NCBI GenBank assembly: GCA_902785905.1
Contig: CADAAM010000030.1
Span: 1-33,110 of the forward strand
Source: Oscillospiraceae bacterium
Lineage (GTDB): Bacteria; Bacillota; Clostridia; Oscillospirales; Oscillospiraceae
Reading direction: 5' to 3'
DNA length: 33,110 nt
A model generated the notes under the pieces. That model saw only the letters and a list, made by a program, of their open reading frames with translations. It had not been told where the DNA came from and made no database searches. Both the position numbers and the translations under genes were made by a program. Of this stretch, positions 14,888 to 23,403 are shown in pieces; positions within the stretch are counted from its first letter, which is position 1, and every line of letters begins with the position of its first letter.

Positions 14888-16303
14888 ATGATCCGAGAAA
14901 ACCAAACGCTGCTGAACCGTCTGAATGTGGTCAGCGACGCGTTCATCAGTTATTTTACGCTTCCCGTCGCTTACTGGCTGCGCTTTCATGTCATGACAGG
15001 CGTCAAGACCGTGCAGCTGATCGGTTACCTGCGCCTGGGCTTGCCCGTTACGCTGCTCCAGCTGTTCACGCTGGCGGCCTTCGGCCTCTACCAGTCGACG
15101 CGGAAAACGCGCATCCGGCAGGAGGTCTCCCGCGTGCTGGCGGCCTGCCTGCTGGACATGCTGCTCCTGCTGGGCTGGCTGTATCTGCGCCATGACGTGG
15201 ACTATTCCCGCTGGGTTCTGGCTATCTATTATATGCTGAGCGCGGGCACGCTCGCGGCCAAACGCGTCACGGTCAGGATCTCCCTCGGCATGCTGCGCTC
15301 GAGCGGGCGGAATCTCAAGCATGTCCTGCTCATCGGCGGCGGTCCTTCGGCGCGGAGATACTTCAAAGCCGTCTGTGATGAGAGACAGCTCGGCTATCAT
15401 GTGAACGGCTATATTGCCAAGCACCCCTCGCCCGATCTGCCCCTGCCATATTTCGGCGGCTATGAGACGCTGGAGAGGGAACTCGACCGCATACAGCCGG
15501 ACGAGGTCGTCTCCGCCATCGAGATGGAGGACTATGAGCTCACGCCCCATATCATCGAACAGTGCGAAAAAGCCGGCATCAAGCTGGCCATCGTCCCGTT
15601 CTATGCCGAGTACATGCCGGCGCGGCCGCAGTTTGACGACATAAACGGCGTGCCTATGCTGAACATACGCCGCATCCCGCTGGACAATTTCGCCAACGCC
15701 TTTGTCAAGCGCTTTCTGGATTTCGCGGCGGCGCTGGTCCTGATCGTCCTGCTGTCCCCGATCTTCCTCATCTGCGCGATCGGGGTGAAGCTGTCCTCGC
15801 CGGGGCCGGTGCTGTTCAGGCAGACGCGGGTCGGCAAGGACAGAAAGCCCTTTACCATGTACAAGTTCCGCTCCCTCGTGGTGAACAGCGAGGAGACGAC
15901 GGCCTGGACCAGAAAGTCCGACGACCGCCGGACGGGCTTTGGCAGCTTCATCCGCAAATACAGTCTGGACGAGCTGCCGCAGCTCTTCTGCGTGCTGGCC
16001 GGGACCATGAGCCTGGTCGGGCCGCGGCCGGAAATCCCGCACTTTGTCGATCAGTTCAAGGATGAGATCCCGCTGTACATGGTGCGCCATCAGGTCCGCC
16101 CCGGCATGACCGGCTGGGCACAGATCAACGGCTTTCGCGGCGACACGCCCATAAGGGAGCGCGTGGAGCACGATCTCTGGTACATCGAAAACTGGAGCCT
16201 GTGGCTGGATATCCAGATCCTGCTGCGTACGGCGATGGGCGGCTTCGTAAACGAGGAGCGCCGCACGGACAAAACAGAAGAGAGGGAAAAGACCGCCGTC
16301 TGA
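14888..16303 (+). CDS. polyprenyl-phosphate glycosyl-1-phosphate transferase (WcaJ/exopolysaccharide type)
   Basis: This 471-residue protein has four N-terminal membrane helices (to about residue 130), a nucleotide-binding-like middle domain with HVLLIGGGPSARRYF (about 140-155), a fifth hydrophobic segment (about 280-300) and the bacterial sugar transferase domain. Signature motifs are FRQTRVGKDRKPF, YKFRSL, KYSLDELPQL, MSLVGPRPEIP and RPGMTGWAQINGFRG. These enzymes move a sugar phosphate from a nucleotide sugar to undecaprenyl phosphate, the first step of capsule, exopolysaccharide or glycan assembly at the inner face of the membrane. An in-frame stop just before the ATG fixes the start; the ribosome site (AGGTGG) is weak and about 10 nt away. 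The next gene is an O-antigen ligase-like protein. Confidence 0.93.
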   Translation: MIRENQTLLNRLNVVSDAFISYFTLPVAYWLRFHVMTGVKTVQLIGYLRLGLPVTLLQLFTLAAFGLYQSTRKTRIRQEVSRVLAACLLDMLLLLGWLYLRHDVDYSRWVLAIYYMLSAGTLAAKRVTVRISLGMLRSSGRNLKHVLLIGGGPSARRYFKAVCDERQLGYHVNGYIAKHPSPDLPLPYFGGYETLERELDRIQPDEVVSAIEMEDYELTPHIIEQCEKAGIKLAIVPFYAEYMPARPQFDDINGVPMLNIRRIPLDNFANAFVKRFLDFAAALVLIVLLSPIFLICAIGVKLSSPGPVLFRQTRVGKDRKPFTMYKFRSLVVNSEETTAWTRKSDDRRTGFGSFIRKYSLDELPQLFCVLAGTMSLVGPRPEIPHFVDQFKDEIPLYMVRHQVRPGMTGWAQINGFRGDTPIRERVEHDLWYIENWSLWLDIQILLRTAMGGFVNEERRTDKTEEREKTAV

Positions 16304-16337
16304 GCGCGCGGCCTGCCCGATAAAAGGAGAAACAACG

Positions 16338-17702
16338 ATGGAAACAGAAAAACAAAACACGGCGTCCTCGCCGATGAAGCGCGCGTATGCGGCATTCGCG
16401 GAAAAGTATGAGCAGGGGATATGGTATCTGCTCCTGCTGTGGTGCCTGCTGCCAATCATCATGTGTGCAAATTTTGCCGTCTCCGCGGCGACGGGCCGCT
16501 TCCCTTCGCCGGAGGAGCTTGCAAGGGAGGGCTTCACGCTCGGCAATGTCAATTACGATGAGGCGCTCGCATCCTATCAGCTGCTGTTCTTCATCCTTGG
16601 CGGGATCACGGTGTGCGTCGCCCTGGCCCTCCTGGTCTTCGCCCGGCGCAGGGTCTTCAGCCTGAAAGCCCTCCGGGCCCAGCCGTGGTTTTACCTGTTC
16701 GGTCTGTTCCTGCTGTGGTCCTGCGTATGCACGGCAAAAGCCGATTACAAATATTTCTCCCTGGTTGGCGGCAGCTATATGCGCGACGGACTGGTGAGCT
16801 ATTTTATCTACGGCGCCGTCTTCCTCTGCGCGTCCGCCCTGCGGCGGGAGGACTACCGCCGGAAGCTCATGCTGTGCTTTACCGGCGTGGTCGCGTTTAT
16901 CGCGCTCATCATGCTGGTGCAGGAAGCTACAGACATCTACTTCCTCAATTACTGCTTTTCGTCCGCAAGGGCGGTCGTGTTCAACCAGTTCAACCACCTC
17001 GGCTACATGCTGTGCATGAGCTCCGCCGCCTGCTTTGGCTTCTTCCTGTATGAGAGCGGGGACAAGCGCCTCAAGCTCCTGTACCTCGCGGGCTTCTTCT
17101 TCCTGGTGTACGCGCTGGTCGTCAACGACACCTTCGGCGCCCTGCTCGCCGTGATCACGGCGATCCCGGTCGCGCTGCTCTTCTACTGGCGCTCCGGCAG
17201 AAAAGTTAACTGGCGCGCACTGGGCCTCGCGGTGCTGATCGTGGTGGCCGCGGTGCTGATCGTCTTCGCCGTCACCGGAACGAACGGCCCGCTCGGCAAC
17301 TTCATCCAGCTCAAAAATGACCTTGTCGAGACGGTGGAGTGGATACGCTGGCGTCCGATCTTCGGCTTCGGCCCCGAGGGGCTGGTCCGCCGGCACGCCC
17401 TGTCCGATAACCGTCTGCCGCACAACACCTACCTGCAGATCACCGCGTTTACCGGCTTCCCCGGCCTGTTCTTCTATCTCTCCGCGCTCATCACCCTCGC
17501 CGTGCACCACTGGAGGAAGATCAAATCGCTCGACACCATGGTGCTGATCGCGTCCGGGACCGCGTTTGCCTACATGGTGTCCCAAACCTTCGGTGCGCCG
17601 ATCTACAATGTGGAGCCGTATTTCTGGCTCTTCCTCGGCCTTGTGACGCTGATGAATGAGCAGGAAAAACCGCTGCTCTGTCCGGAAACGCCCGAGGCGT
17701 GA
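16338..17702 (+). CDS. O-antigen ligase/polymerase family membrane protein
   Basis: This 454-residue protein has about 11-12 membrane segments and a large outside loop near residues 320-360. The loop reads RPIFGFGPEGL and then LPHNTYLQITAFTGFPG, the Wzy_C/WaaL hallmark (PHNxYLQ). Such proteins polymerise lipid-linked repeat units or attach them to an acceptor on the outer face of the membrane. It follows the initiating transferase by 34 nt with AAAAGGAG as ribosome site, so the two probably act in one glycan pathway. No flippase or other glycosyltransferase is adjacent. Confidence 0.88.
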   Translation: METEKQNTASSPMKRAYAAFAEKYEQGIWYLLLLWCLLPIIMCANFAVSAATGRFPSPEELAREGFTLGNVNYDEALASYQLLFFILGGITVCVALALLVFARRRVFSLKALRAQPWFYLFGLFLLWSCVCTAKADYKYFSLVGGSYMRDGLVSYFIYGAVFLCASALRREDYRRKLMLCFTGVVAFIALIMLVQEATDIYFLNYCFSSARAVVFNQFNHLGYMLCMSSAACFGFFLYESGDKRLKLLYLAGFFFLVYALVVNDTFGALLAVITAIPVALLFYWRSGRKVNWRALGLAVLIVVAAVLIVFAVTGTNGPLGNFIQLKNDLVETVEWIRWRPIFGFGPEGLVRRHALSDNRLPHNTYLQITAFTGFPGLFFYLSALITLAVHHWRKIKSLDTMVLIASGTAFAYMVSQTFGAPIYNVEPYFWLFLGLVTLMNEQEKPLLCPETPEA

Positions 17703-17711
17703 CCCAAAATG

Positions 17712-17756
17712 ACAAAGCGCCGAACCCGTCACACGCGGACGGATTCGGCGCTTTGT
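17712..17756. terminator. bidirectional terminator between the wzy-like gene and cysS
   Basis: A stem of about 19 bp, ACAAAGCGCCGAA paired with TTCGGCGCTTTGT and continuing CCGTC/GACGG past one mismatch, has a 7-nt loop. A/T-rich flanks on both sides fit termination of two convergent genes. Confidence 0.85.
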
Positions 17757-17762
17757 TATGTA

Positions 17763-19214
17763 TTACAGGCGCTTCCACTTGGTGCCGTGGGGGATGTCGG
17801 TGACTTCGATCCCGGCGGCCCTGAGCTCATCGCGGATGCGGTCGGCATCACTAAAGTTTTTCGCCTTCTTCGCGTCCTGACGGGCCTGGATCTTCGCCTC
17901 GATCTCAGGGTCGGCTTCGCCGGATTCGGACACGATGGTGAAAGCTCCCGCCGCGAGCTGCTCCCGCTTGAGCTCCTCGCGCTTGACGGCGGCCTTTTCG
18001 ATCAGGCTCAGGCCCAGCACCCTGTCAAAGGCTTCGATGGCCGCGAGCTTGGTAAAGTCGTTGGTTTTGGCCTTGAGCACGTCGTACAGGGCCGTGACCG
18101 CGAGGGAGGAGTTGAGGTCGTTGTCCATCGCGGCACGGAACTTTTTGTCGAGCTCGTCATAGGCCGCCCGGTCGAGCTCGCCGTCCTCCGGCTTGAGGGC
18201 CGCGACGCGGGCGATCAGCTTGTTGTAGGCGCCCTGGGCGTTGTCGAGGTTTTCCCAGGAGAAGACCAGGCTCTTGCGGTAGTGGCTCTGCAGGCAGAAG
18301 AAGCGGTAGGCGAGGGGATCGTAGCCCTTTTCCTCGAGCAGGGAGACGGTCAGAAACTCGCCGCTGGACTTGCTCATCTTGCCGGAATTGGTGTTCAGGT
18401 GGAGGACATGCATCCAATAATTGCACCAATGGTGGCCCAGATAGGCCTCGGACTGGGCAATTTCGTTGGTGTGGTGGGGAAAGGCGTTGTCGATGCCGCC
18501 GCAGTGGATGTCCAGATCCTCGCCCAGGTGTTTCATGGAGATGCCGGAGCACTCGATGTGCCAGCCGGGATAGCCCACGCCCCAGGGGGAGTCCCACTTG
18601 AGGGCCTGGTCCTCAAACTTGGACTTGGTGAACCACAGCACAAAGTCGTTCTTGTTGCGCTTGTTCACGTCCTCCTCGACGCCCTCGCGCACGCCGACGT
18701 TCAGGTCCTCTTCCTTGAAGTCGTTGAAGATGTAGTAGCGCTCCAGCTTGGAGGTGTCGAAATACACGTTGCCGCCGGCAAAGTAGGCGTAGCCCGTGTC
18801 CATGAGCTTCGAGATGATGCGGATGTAGTCGTCGATGCAGTTGGTGGCGGGCTCCACCACGTCGGGGGTCTTGATGTTGAGCTTGGCGCAGTCGTCAAAG
18901 AAGGCGTCGGTATAGAACTTCGCGATCTCCATGACGGTCTTGTGCTCGCGCCTTGCGCCCTTGAGCATCTTGTCCTCGCCCTCGTCGGCGTCGGAGGTGA
19001 GGTGGCCGACGTCGGTGATGTTCATGACGCGCTTGACGTTATAGCCCGCGTAGCGCAGATACTTCTCCAGAATATCCTCCATGATGTAGGAGCGCAGGTT
19101 GCCGATATGCGCGAAGTGGTAGACCGTGGGGCCGCAGGTATACATCTTGACGATGTCGGGGTGGTTGGGGACGAACTCCTCCCGTTTGCGGGAGGCGGAA
19201 TTGTATAAAATCAT
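17763..19214 (-). CDS. cysS: cysteine--tRNA ligase
   Basis: This 483-residue class I synthetase charges tRNA-Cys. Visible motifs are MYTCGPTVYHFAHIGN (HIGH-type motif at 36-39), WHIECSGIS and FPHHTNEIAQSEA, which carry the zinc ligands together with C27, and KMSKS at 279-283. The C-terminal DALR-like domain and the final anticodon-binding tail are present. The start has AAAAGGAG 8 nt upstream. A gap of 155 nt with a hairpin repeat separates it from pgsA upstream. No T-box leader is seen. Confidence 0.97.
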   Translation of the reverse strand: MILYNSASRKREEFVPNHPDIVKMYTCGPTVYHFAHIGNLRSYIMEDILEKYLRYAGYNVKRVMNITDVGHLTSDADEGEDKMLKGARREHKTVMEIAKFYTDAFFDDCAKLNIKTPDVVEPATNCIDDYIRIISKLMDTGYAYFAGGNVYFDTSKLERYYIFNDFKEEDLNVGVREGVEEDVNKRNKNDFVLWFTKSKFEDQALKWDSPWGVGYPGWHIECSGISMKHLGEDLDIHCGGIDNAFPHHTNEIAQSEAYLGHHWCNYWMHVLHLNTNSGKMSKSSGEFLTVSLLEEKGYDPLAYRFFCLQSHYRKSLVFSWENLDNAQGAYNKLIARVAALKPEDGELDRAAYDELDKKFRAAMDNDLNSSLAVTALYDVLKAKTNDFTKLAAIEAFDRVLGLSLIEKAAVKREELKREQLAAGAFTIVSESGEADPEIEAKIQARQDAKKAKNFSDADRIRDELRAAGIEVTDIPHGTKWKRL

Positions 19215-19299
19215 GGGGATATCTCCTTTTATAGACAGTGTGATATTGACATACGAATAGAATAAAAACCGATTACAGCCCCGGAGGAACTATAATCTC

Positions 19300-19331
19300 G
19301 TTTTTGAGGCGGCAAAGCTGCCTCAAAAACG
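19300..19331. repeat. 32-nt hairpin repeat, copy 2
   Basis: Identical over 32 nt to 10051-10082: arms GTTTTTGAGGCGGC and GCTGCCTCAAAAAC. It lies between the pgsA stop and the cysS start. There is no T-tract, so it is not an obvious terminator. Confidence 0.75.
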
Positions 19332-19369
19332 GATTAAAATTGAAATGGCAATTCTGACGGATGCAGACA

Positions 19370-19891
19370 TTAATCCGCGTCGGTGAACACGTCGATGTTT
19401 TTCACAAAGTATTCTGCGCCGGAGTAGACGGTGACGATCAGGATCACGGCGGAGATGCCAAGGTTCATCCACTGATACTGCGGGAAGACCAGCAGGGGGC
19501 CGATGCCGATCATGGTACAGGTGGTCTTGACCTTGCCGGACCAGGCGGCGGCGATGACGTGCTGCCGCTCGGCGGCGACGAGGCGCAGACCGGAGACCGC
19601 AAACTCCCGGAACAGGATGACGGACAGCATCCAGCCGGGCATCTGCCCCTCGTCCACAAAGAAGCACATCGCGGCCAACACCAGCACCTTGTCCGCCAGC
19701 GGGTCCATAAACTTGCCGAAGTTGGAGATCTGGTTGTAGTGCCGGGCGATGTAGCCGTCCAGCAGATCGCTCAGACTTGCGACAGTGAAGACCAGCAGGG
19801 CGATGATGCGGTGATCAGTATAACACAGCACCAGAAACACGGGGATCAGCACCACGCGCAGCATGGTGATCTTGTTGGCGGTGGTTTTCAT
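19370..19891 (-). CDS. pgsA: CDP-diacylglycerol--glycerol-3-phosphate 3-phosphatidyltransferase
   Basis: This 173-residue membrane enzyme makes phosphatidylglycerol phosphate from CDP-diacylglycerol and glycerol 3-phosphate. The CDP-alcohol phosphotransferase signature D-G-x2-A-R-x8-G-x3-D-x3-D is complete in LLDGYIARHYNQISNFGKF followed by MDPLADK. Several hydrophobic helices fill the rest. The frame is open upstream, but the ATG at 19891 overlaps the rimO stop as ATGA and has AAAGGAGG 6 nt upstream, inside the rimO end. That start is preferred over 19912. The rimO-pgsA overlap indicates translational coupling. Confidence 0.94.
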   Translation of the reverse strand: MKTTANKITMLRVVLIPVFLVLCYTDHRIIALLVFTVASLSDLLDGYIARHYNQISNFGKFMDPLADKVLVLAAMCFFVDEGQMPGWMLSVILFREFAVSGLRLVAAERQHVIAAAWSGKVKTTCTMIGIGPLLVFPQYQWMNLGISAVILIVTVYSGAEYFVKNIDVFTDAD

Positions 19892-21216
19892 GCCTCTCCC
19901 TCCTTTGTACACCCGTAGAGCAGCCCGTCCTCGGCGCTTTCGATCAAAACGGGCACAAGCTCGCCCTCGCGGCCCTCACCCTCGAAGAAGACCTGACCGT
20001 CAATCTCCGGGGAGTCGGCATAGGAGCGGCCGTACCACTGCCCGCTCTCCTCGTCACAGCCCTCGCAGAGAACGTCCAGCGTCTTCCCGATGAAGGACGC
20101 ACAGAACTCGTCCATGATCGGGGCCTGCAATTCCATAATGAGATCGGCGCGGCGCTGCGCCTCCTCAAAGTCCACATGCTCCATCTTCGCCGCGGGCGTG
20201 CCCTCCTCGGGGGAGAAGGGGAAGACGCCGACGCGCTCGATCTTTGCCTCGCGGAGAAAGGCGCACAGCTCCTCAAATTCCGCCTCGCCCTCGCCGGGCA
20301 GTCCCGCGATCAGGCTGGTGCGCAGGACAAGACCGGGCACGCGCTCACGCAGGGTTTTGAACAGGGCGCGGATCTCATCGCCGGTGCCGCGGCGGTTCAT
20401 GCTCCCCAGTATCCTGTTATTGATATGCTGGATGGGAATGTCCAGATACTTGACGATTTTGGGGTTCGACGCGATCTCGTCAATGAGCTCATCGTCGAAC
20501 TGGTCGGGGTAGAGGTAGTGCAGGCGCAGCCACTTCACGCCCTCGATCTCCGAGAGCCGGCGGCAGAGCTCCGCCAGCATGCGCTTTCCGTAGAGATCGG
20601 TGCCGTAGCGGGTGATGTCCTGGGCAATGACGATGAGCTCCTTTGCCCCGTGGTTAGCGAGGTCGCGGGCCTCCTCGAGGATGTTCTCCATGCTCCTCGA
20701 GCGGTAGCGGCCCCGGATATAGGGGATGGCGCAGAAGGCGCAGAAGTTGTCGCAGCCCTCCGCGATGCGCAGCCAGGCCCAGCCCGGGCCGGTGGTCACG
20801 ACGCGCGGCAGCTCGTCCACCGGGGCGCTCTGGTCGGAGAAGAGGCTGAGCGTGCGCCCCTCCATGACGGCGTCCGCGGCGGCGGCGATGTCCTTAAAAT
20901 TGCTGATCCCCAGCACTGCGTCGATCTCCGGCAGCTCTGCGAGGATGGTCTCCTTGTAGCGCTCCGGCAGGCAGCCGGTCACGATCAGTCCGCCGAGCCG
21001 CCCGGCCTTCTTGAGCTCCGCCATCTCGAGGATGTTGTCGATGGCCTCGGACTTGGCGGCGTCGATGAAGCCGCAGGTATTCACAATGACCAGATCCGCG
21101 CCGTCCGGGTCGGAGACGAGGGTATAGCCCGCCTCGCTCATCAGGTAGAGCATCTGCTCGCTGTTGACCAGGTTTTTGGCGCAGCCCAGTGATATCAGGG
21201 CATAGGTTTTTTCCAT
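19888..21216 (-). CDS. rimO: ribosomal protein S12 methylthiotransferase RimO
   Basis: This 442-residue radical-SAM enzyme adds a methylthio group to the conserved aspartate of ribosomal protein S12. The N-terminal MTTase domain has cysteines C12 (LGCAKNLVNSE), C48 (NTCGFIDAAK) and C82 for the auxiliary 4Fe-4S cluster. The radical-SAM CxxxCxxC is C155-C159-C162 in EGCDNFCAFCAIP. The C-terminal 60-70 residues form a TRAM domain. It starts 3 nt after the recX stop and overlaps pgsA by 4 nt. Confidence 0.96.
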   Translation of the reverse strand: MEKTYALISLGCAKNLVNSEQMLYLMSEAGYTLVSDPDGADLVIVNTCGFIDAAKSEAIDNILEMAELKKAGRLGGLIVTGCLPERYKETILAELPEIDAVLGISNFKDIAAAADAVMEGRTLSLFSDQSAPVDELPRVVTTGPGWAWLRIAEGCDNFCAFCAIPYIRGRYRSRSMENILEEARDLANHGAKELIVIAQDITRYGTDLYGKRMLAELCRRLSEIEGVKWLRLHYLYPDQFDDELIDEIASNPKIVKYLDIPIQHINNRILGSMNRRGTGDEIRALFKTLRERVPGLVLRTSLIAGLPGEGEAEFEELCAFLREAKIERVGVFPFSPEEGTPAAKMEHVDFEEAQRRADLIMELQAPIMDEFCASFIGKTLDVLCEGCDEESGQWYGRSYADSPEIDGQVFFEGEGREGELVPVLIESAEDGLLYGCTKEGEA

Positions 21217-21219
21217 AGC

Positions 21220-21834
21220 TTAGTCCTCATATTCATATGCGGCGCGGGCCCGCTCCAGCGCCTCGCGTATCTCCTCGCCCGAGAAGCCGCGCCGGTAGAG
21301 ACTCGCGCTGAGCTTTCGCACCGCGTCGCGGTCGGCGGGGTCTCTGAGCTTCGCGGCGATCAGGCGGTCGAGCCTGTCATGGCTCTCCGGCATGGACGCC
21401 AGTGCCTCGTCCGAAAGCTCCCGCGGGATACCCCGGCGCATCAGCTCCTGCCGCACGCGCCCCGCGCCGCAGCCCCTGGCGGCGTAGTGCCGCACGACGG
21501 CGGCGGCGTAGCGCTCCTCGTCGATGAGGCCACGCTCCGTGATCCAGTCGGCGCAGTAGTTTGCCGTCTCCTCGTCGAAGCCCTTGTCCCTGAGCTTTTG
21601 CAAAAGCTCCTTTATCGACATCAGCCGCTGGGACACGAGCTCCAGCGCCTTTTCCCGTCCGAGGGAACGGGCCGATTCCCGGCGCAGCTCGCCGAGGGCC
21701 GCGTCGTCCAGCTCCCGGCCGGTATACAGGCGCAGCTCCGTCACCGCGGCGAGGGTGGATCTGATCTCCGTCCCGTCGTCCAGGCAGACCGTGACGCGCT
21801 CGGGGGAGCTCTGTTTCAGAGAGACAACGCGCAT
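21220..21834 (-). CDS. recX: recombination regulator RecX
   Basis: This protein of about 204 residues has the three-helix repeats of RecX (SIKELLQKLRDKGFDEE, YAAAVVRHYAARGCG, RQELMRRGIP). RecX binds RecA filaments and modulates strand exchange. The reading frame can start at a TTG at 21858 overlapping recA by 14 nt, or at the ATG at 21834. MRVVSLKQ aligns with usual RecX N-termini, so the ATG is chosen, but its ribosome site (GAGGA) is about 14 nt away and the choice is uncertain. Its position directly after recA supports the assignment. Confidence 0.88.
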   Translation of the reverse strand: MRVVSLKQSSPERVTVCLDDGTEIRSTLAAVTELRLYTGRELDDAALGELRRESARSLGREKALELVSQRLMSIKELLQKLRDKGFDEETANYCADWITERGLIDEERYAAAVVRHYAARGCGAGRVRQELMRRGIPRELSDEALASMPESHDRLDRLIAAKLRDPADRDAVRKLSASLYRRGFSGEEIREALERARAAYEYED

Positions 21835-21844
21835 AGACGAAAAC

Positions 21845-22963
21845 TCAGTCCTCGTCAAAGTCCGCGGCGCTCACGTCCACCGCCGGGGCGACAGTCGCGC
21901 GGCCCGCGGCCTGGGCGGCCTTCATGGCCTGGGGGCTCATCAGCTTGTGGGCGTTGTCGCGGATCTCCTGCTCGATCTTGCTGCAGACTTCGGGGTTCTC
22001 CGTCAGATAGGTCTTCACGCCGTCGCGGCCCTGGATGCGCTGGCCGTCCACGGTGAACCACGCGCCCGCCTTGTCGATGATCTCCAGCTTGACGCCGAGG
22101 TCCACGATCTCGCCGATCTTGGAGATGCCCTCGCCGTACATGATGTCGAATTCGGCCTCCCGGAAGGGGGGCGCGACCTTGTTCTTGACGACCTTGGCGC
22201 GGGTGCGGTTGCCCACCATCTCGCCGTTGACCTTGAGGGTCTCGATGCGGCGCACGTCGATGCGGACGGAGGCGTAGTACTTGAGGGCCAGGCCGCCGGG
22301 CGTGGTCTCGGGGTTGCCGTACATGACGCCGATCTTCTGCCTGAGCTGGTTGATGAAGATGACGGTGCAGTTATTCTTGGAGATGGCGCCGGCGAGACGG
22401 CGCATGGCCTGGCTCATCAGTCTCGCGAGGGCGCCGACCACGGTGTCGCCGACCTCGCCCTCGAGCTCCACGCGCGGGATGAGGGCCGCGACGGAGTCGA
22501 TGACCACCACGTCGATCGCGCCGGAGCGGACCAGGGACTCGGCGATGTCCAGGGCCTGCTCGCCGGTGTCCGGCTGGGAGATGAGCAGGCTGTCGATGTC
22601 CACGCCGAGGGCGCGGGCGTAGGCGGGCTCCAGGGCGTGCTCAACGTCAATGTAGGCGGCGTCGCCCCCGGCCTTCTGGGCGGAGGCCACCGCGTGCAGG
22701 GCGAGGGTGGTCTTGCCGCTGGCCTCGGGGCCGTAGATCTCAATGATGCGGCCCTTGGGGATGCCGCCGATGCCGAGGGCGAGGTCCAGGGACAGCGAGC
22801 CCGTGGACAGGGCCTCGACGTTCACGGAGATGTCGTCGCCCAGGCGCATGATGGTGCCCTTGCCGTAGTCCTTTTCGATTTTTGCGATCGCGGTCTCCAG
22901 CGCCTTTTTCCTGTCGGCGCTGGACGGCGCGACAACGGCGGGAATCTTTTTCTTTTCAGCCAT
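21845..22963 (-). CDS. recA: recombinase RecA
   Basis: This 372-residue ATPase forms filaments on single-stranded DNA for homologous recombination and SOS induction. Walker A is GPEASGKT (78-85) and Walker B lies in [29 protein letters not shown] carries loop L2 and the DNA-binding region. The L1 area reads [20 protein letters not shown], where most RecA proteins have GDSHVGLQARLMSQA, so the Ser-His of that motif is Thr-Val here; this is a local divergence. GGAGAGAG precedes the ATG. No obvious LexA box (GAACNNNNGTTC) is seen upstream. Confidence 0.97.
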   Translation of the reverse strand: MAEKKKIPAVVAPSSADRKKALETAIAKIEKDYGKGTIMRLGDDISVNVEALSTGSLSLDLALGIGGIPKGRIIEIYGPEASGKTTLALHAVASAQKAGGDAAYIDVEHALEPAYARALGVDIDSLLISQPDTGEQALDIAESLVRSGAIDVVVIDSVAALIPRVELEGEVGDTVVGALARLMSQAMRRLAGAISKNNCTVIFINQLRQKIGVMYGNPETTPGGLALKYYASVRIDVRRIETLKVNGEMVGNRTRAKVVKNKVAPPFREAEFDIMYGEGISKIGEIVDLGVKLEIIDKAGAWFTVDGQRIQGRDGVKTYLTENPEVCSKIEQEIRDNAHKLMSPQAMKAAQAAGRATVAPAVDVSAADFDED

Positions 22964-23403
22964 GTTCTCTCTCCGATCTGCCGCTTGCGCGGCTTGTTGT
23001 ATAAAAGGAAATCGTAATGTTCATTATGTTAAGACGATTGCTTGCGTCATGCGCACATTCTTCGCACTTATCGCAGCTCTGCAAATGTCGCCAAAGCAAC
23101 CAGGCAGCGGCGCGAGCGTAAGCGAAGCCTTCCGCGGACGGCGAGGCGCAGGACCGTATACCGCCCGGAAGCGCCCTTTTCTTTCTTACCCCGCCTTGCC
23201 GCAATGCCACTCCCGGGCCTGCTTCGCGACGGCCCGCCAATGGCGCGGCTGCGGAGATTCCGGGCCGCCTTCCTCTGCCGCCGGCAGCGGCGGCCCGGAA
23301 TCCCGGGCGCGGCGCGTTCTTTCTTTTCGGCAAGACGAAAAGAAAGAACGGGGGGTGCATGACGCAGGGAAAACTCTCCGACGGAAAGGCAATTGAGAAG
23401 ATC
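22964..23403. other. 440-nt intergenic region with long inverted repeats
   Basis: No convincing gene. Two long perfect stems are visible: ATTCCGGGCCGCC (23257-23269) with GGCGGCCCGGAAT (23289-23301), and GTTCTTTCTTTTC with GAAAAGAAAGAAC (about 23319-23352). Between prmC and recA this region must hold the recA promoter, but no strong -35/-10 pair could be chosen. TAATG-TT-CATTA at about 23015-23026 is a small inverted repeat near the start of recA. Confidence 0.65.

Noticed and set aside
17709..19208. 499-codon plus-strand frame opposite cysS
   Set aside because: Antisense shadow of a complete cysteinyl-tRNA synthetase gene.
19215..19369. T-box leader for cysS
   Set aside because: The gap is only 155 nt, part of which is a dispersed hairpin, and no T-box sequence or antiterminator pair is visible.
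22964..23080. LexA operator in front of recA
   Set aside because: No GAACNNNNGTTC or close variant was found on reading both strands.
23042..23396. Small plus-strand frames in the prmC-recA gap
   Set aside because: They translate GC-rich inverted repeats, lack ribosome sites and have Arg/Pro-rich composition.
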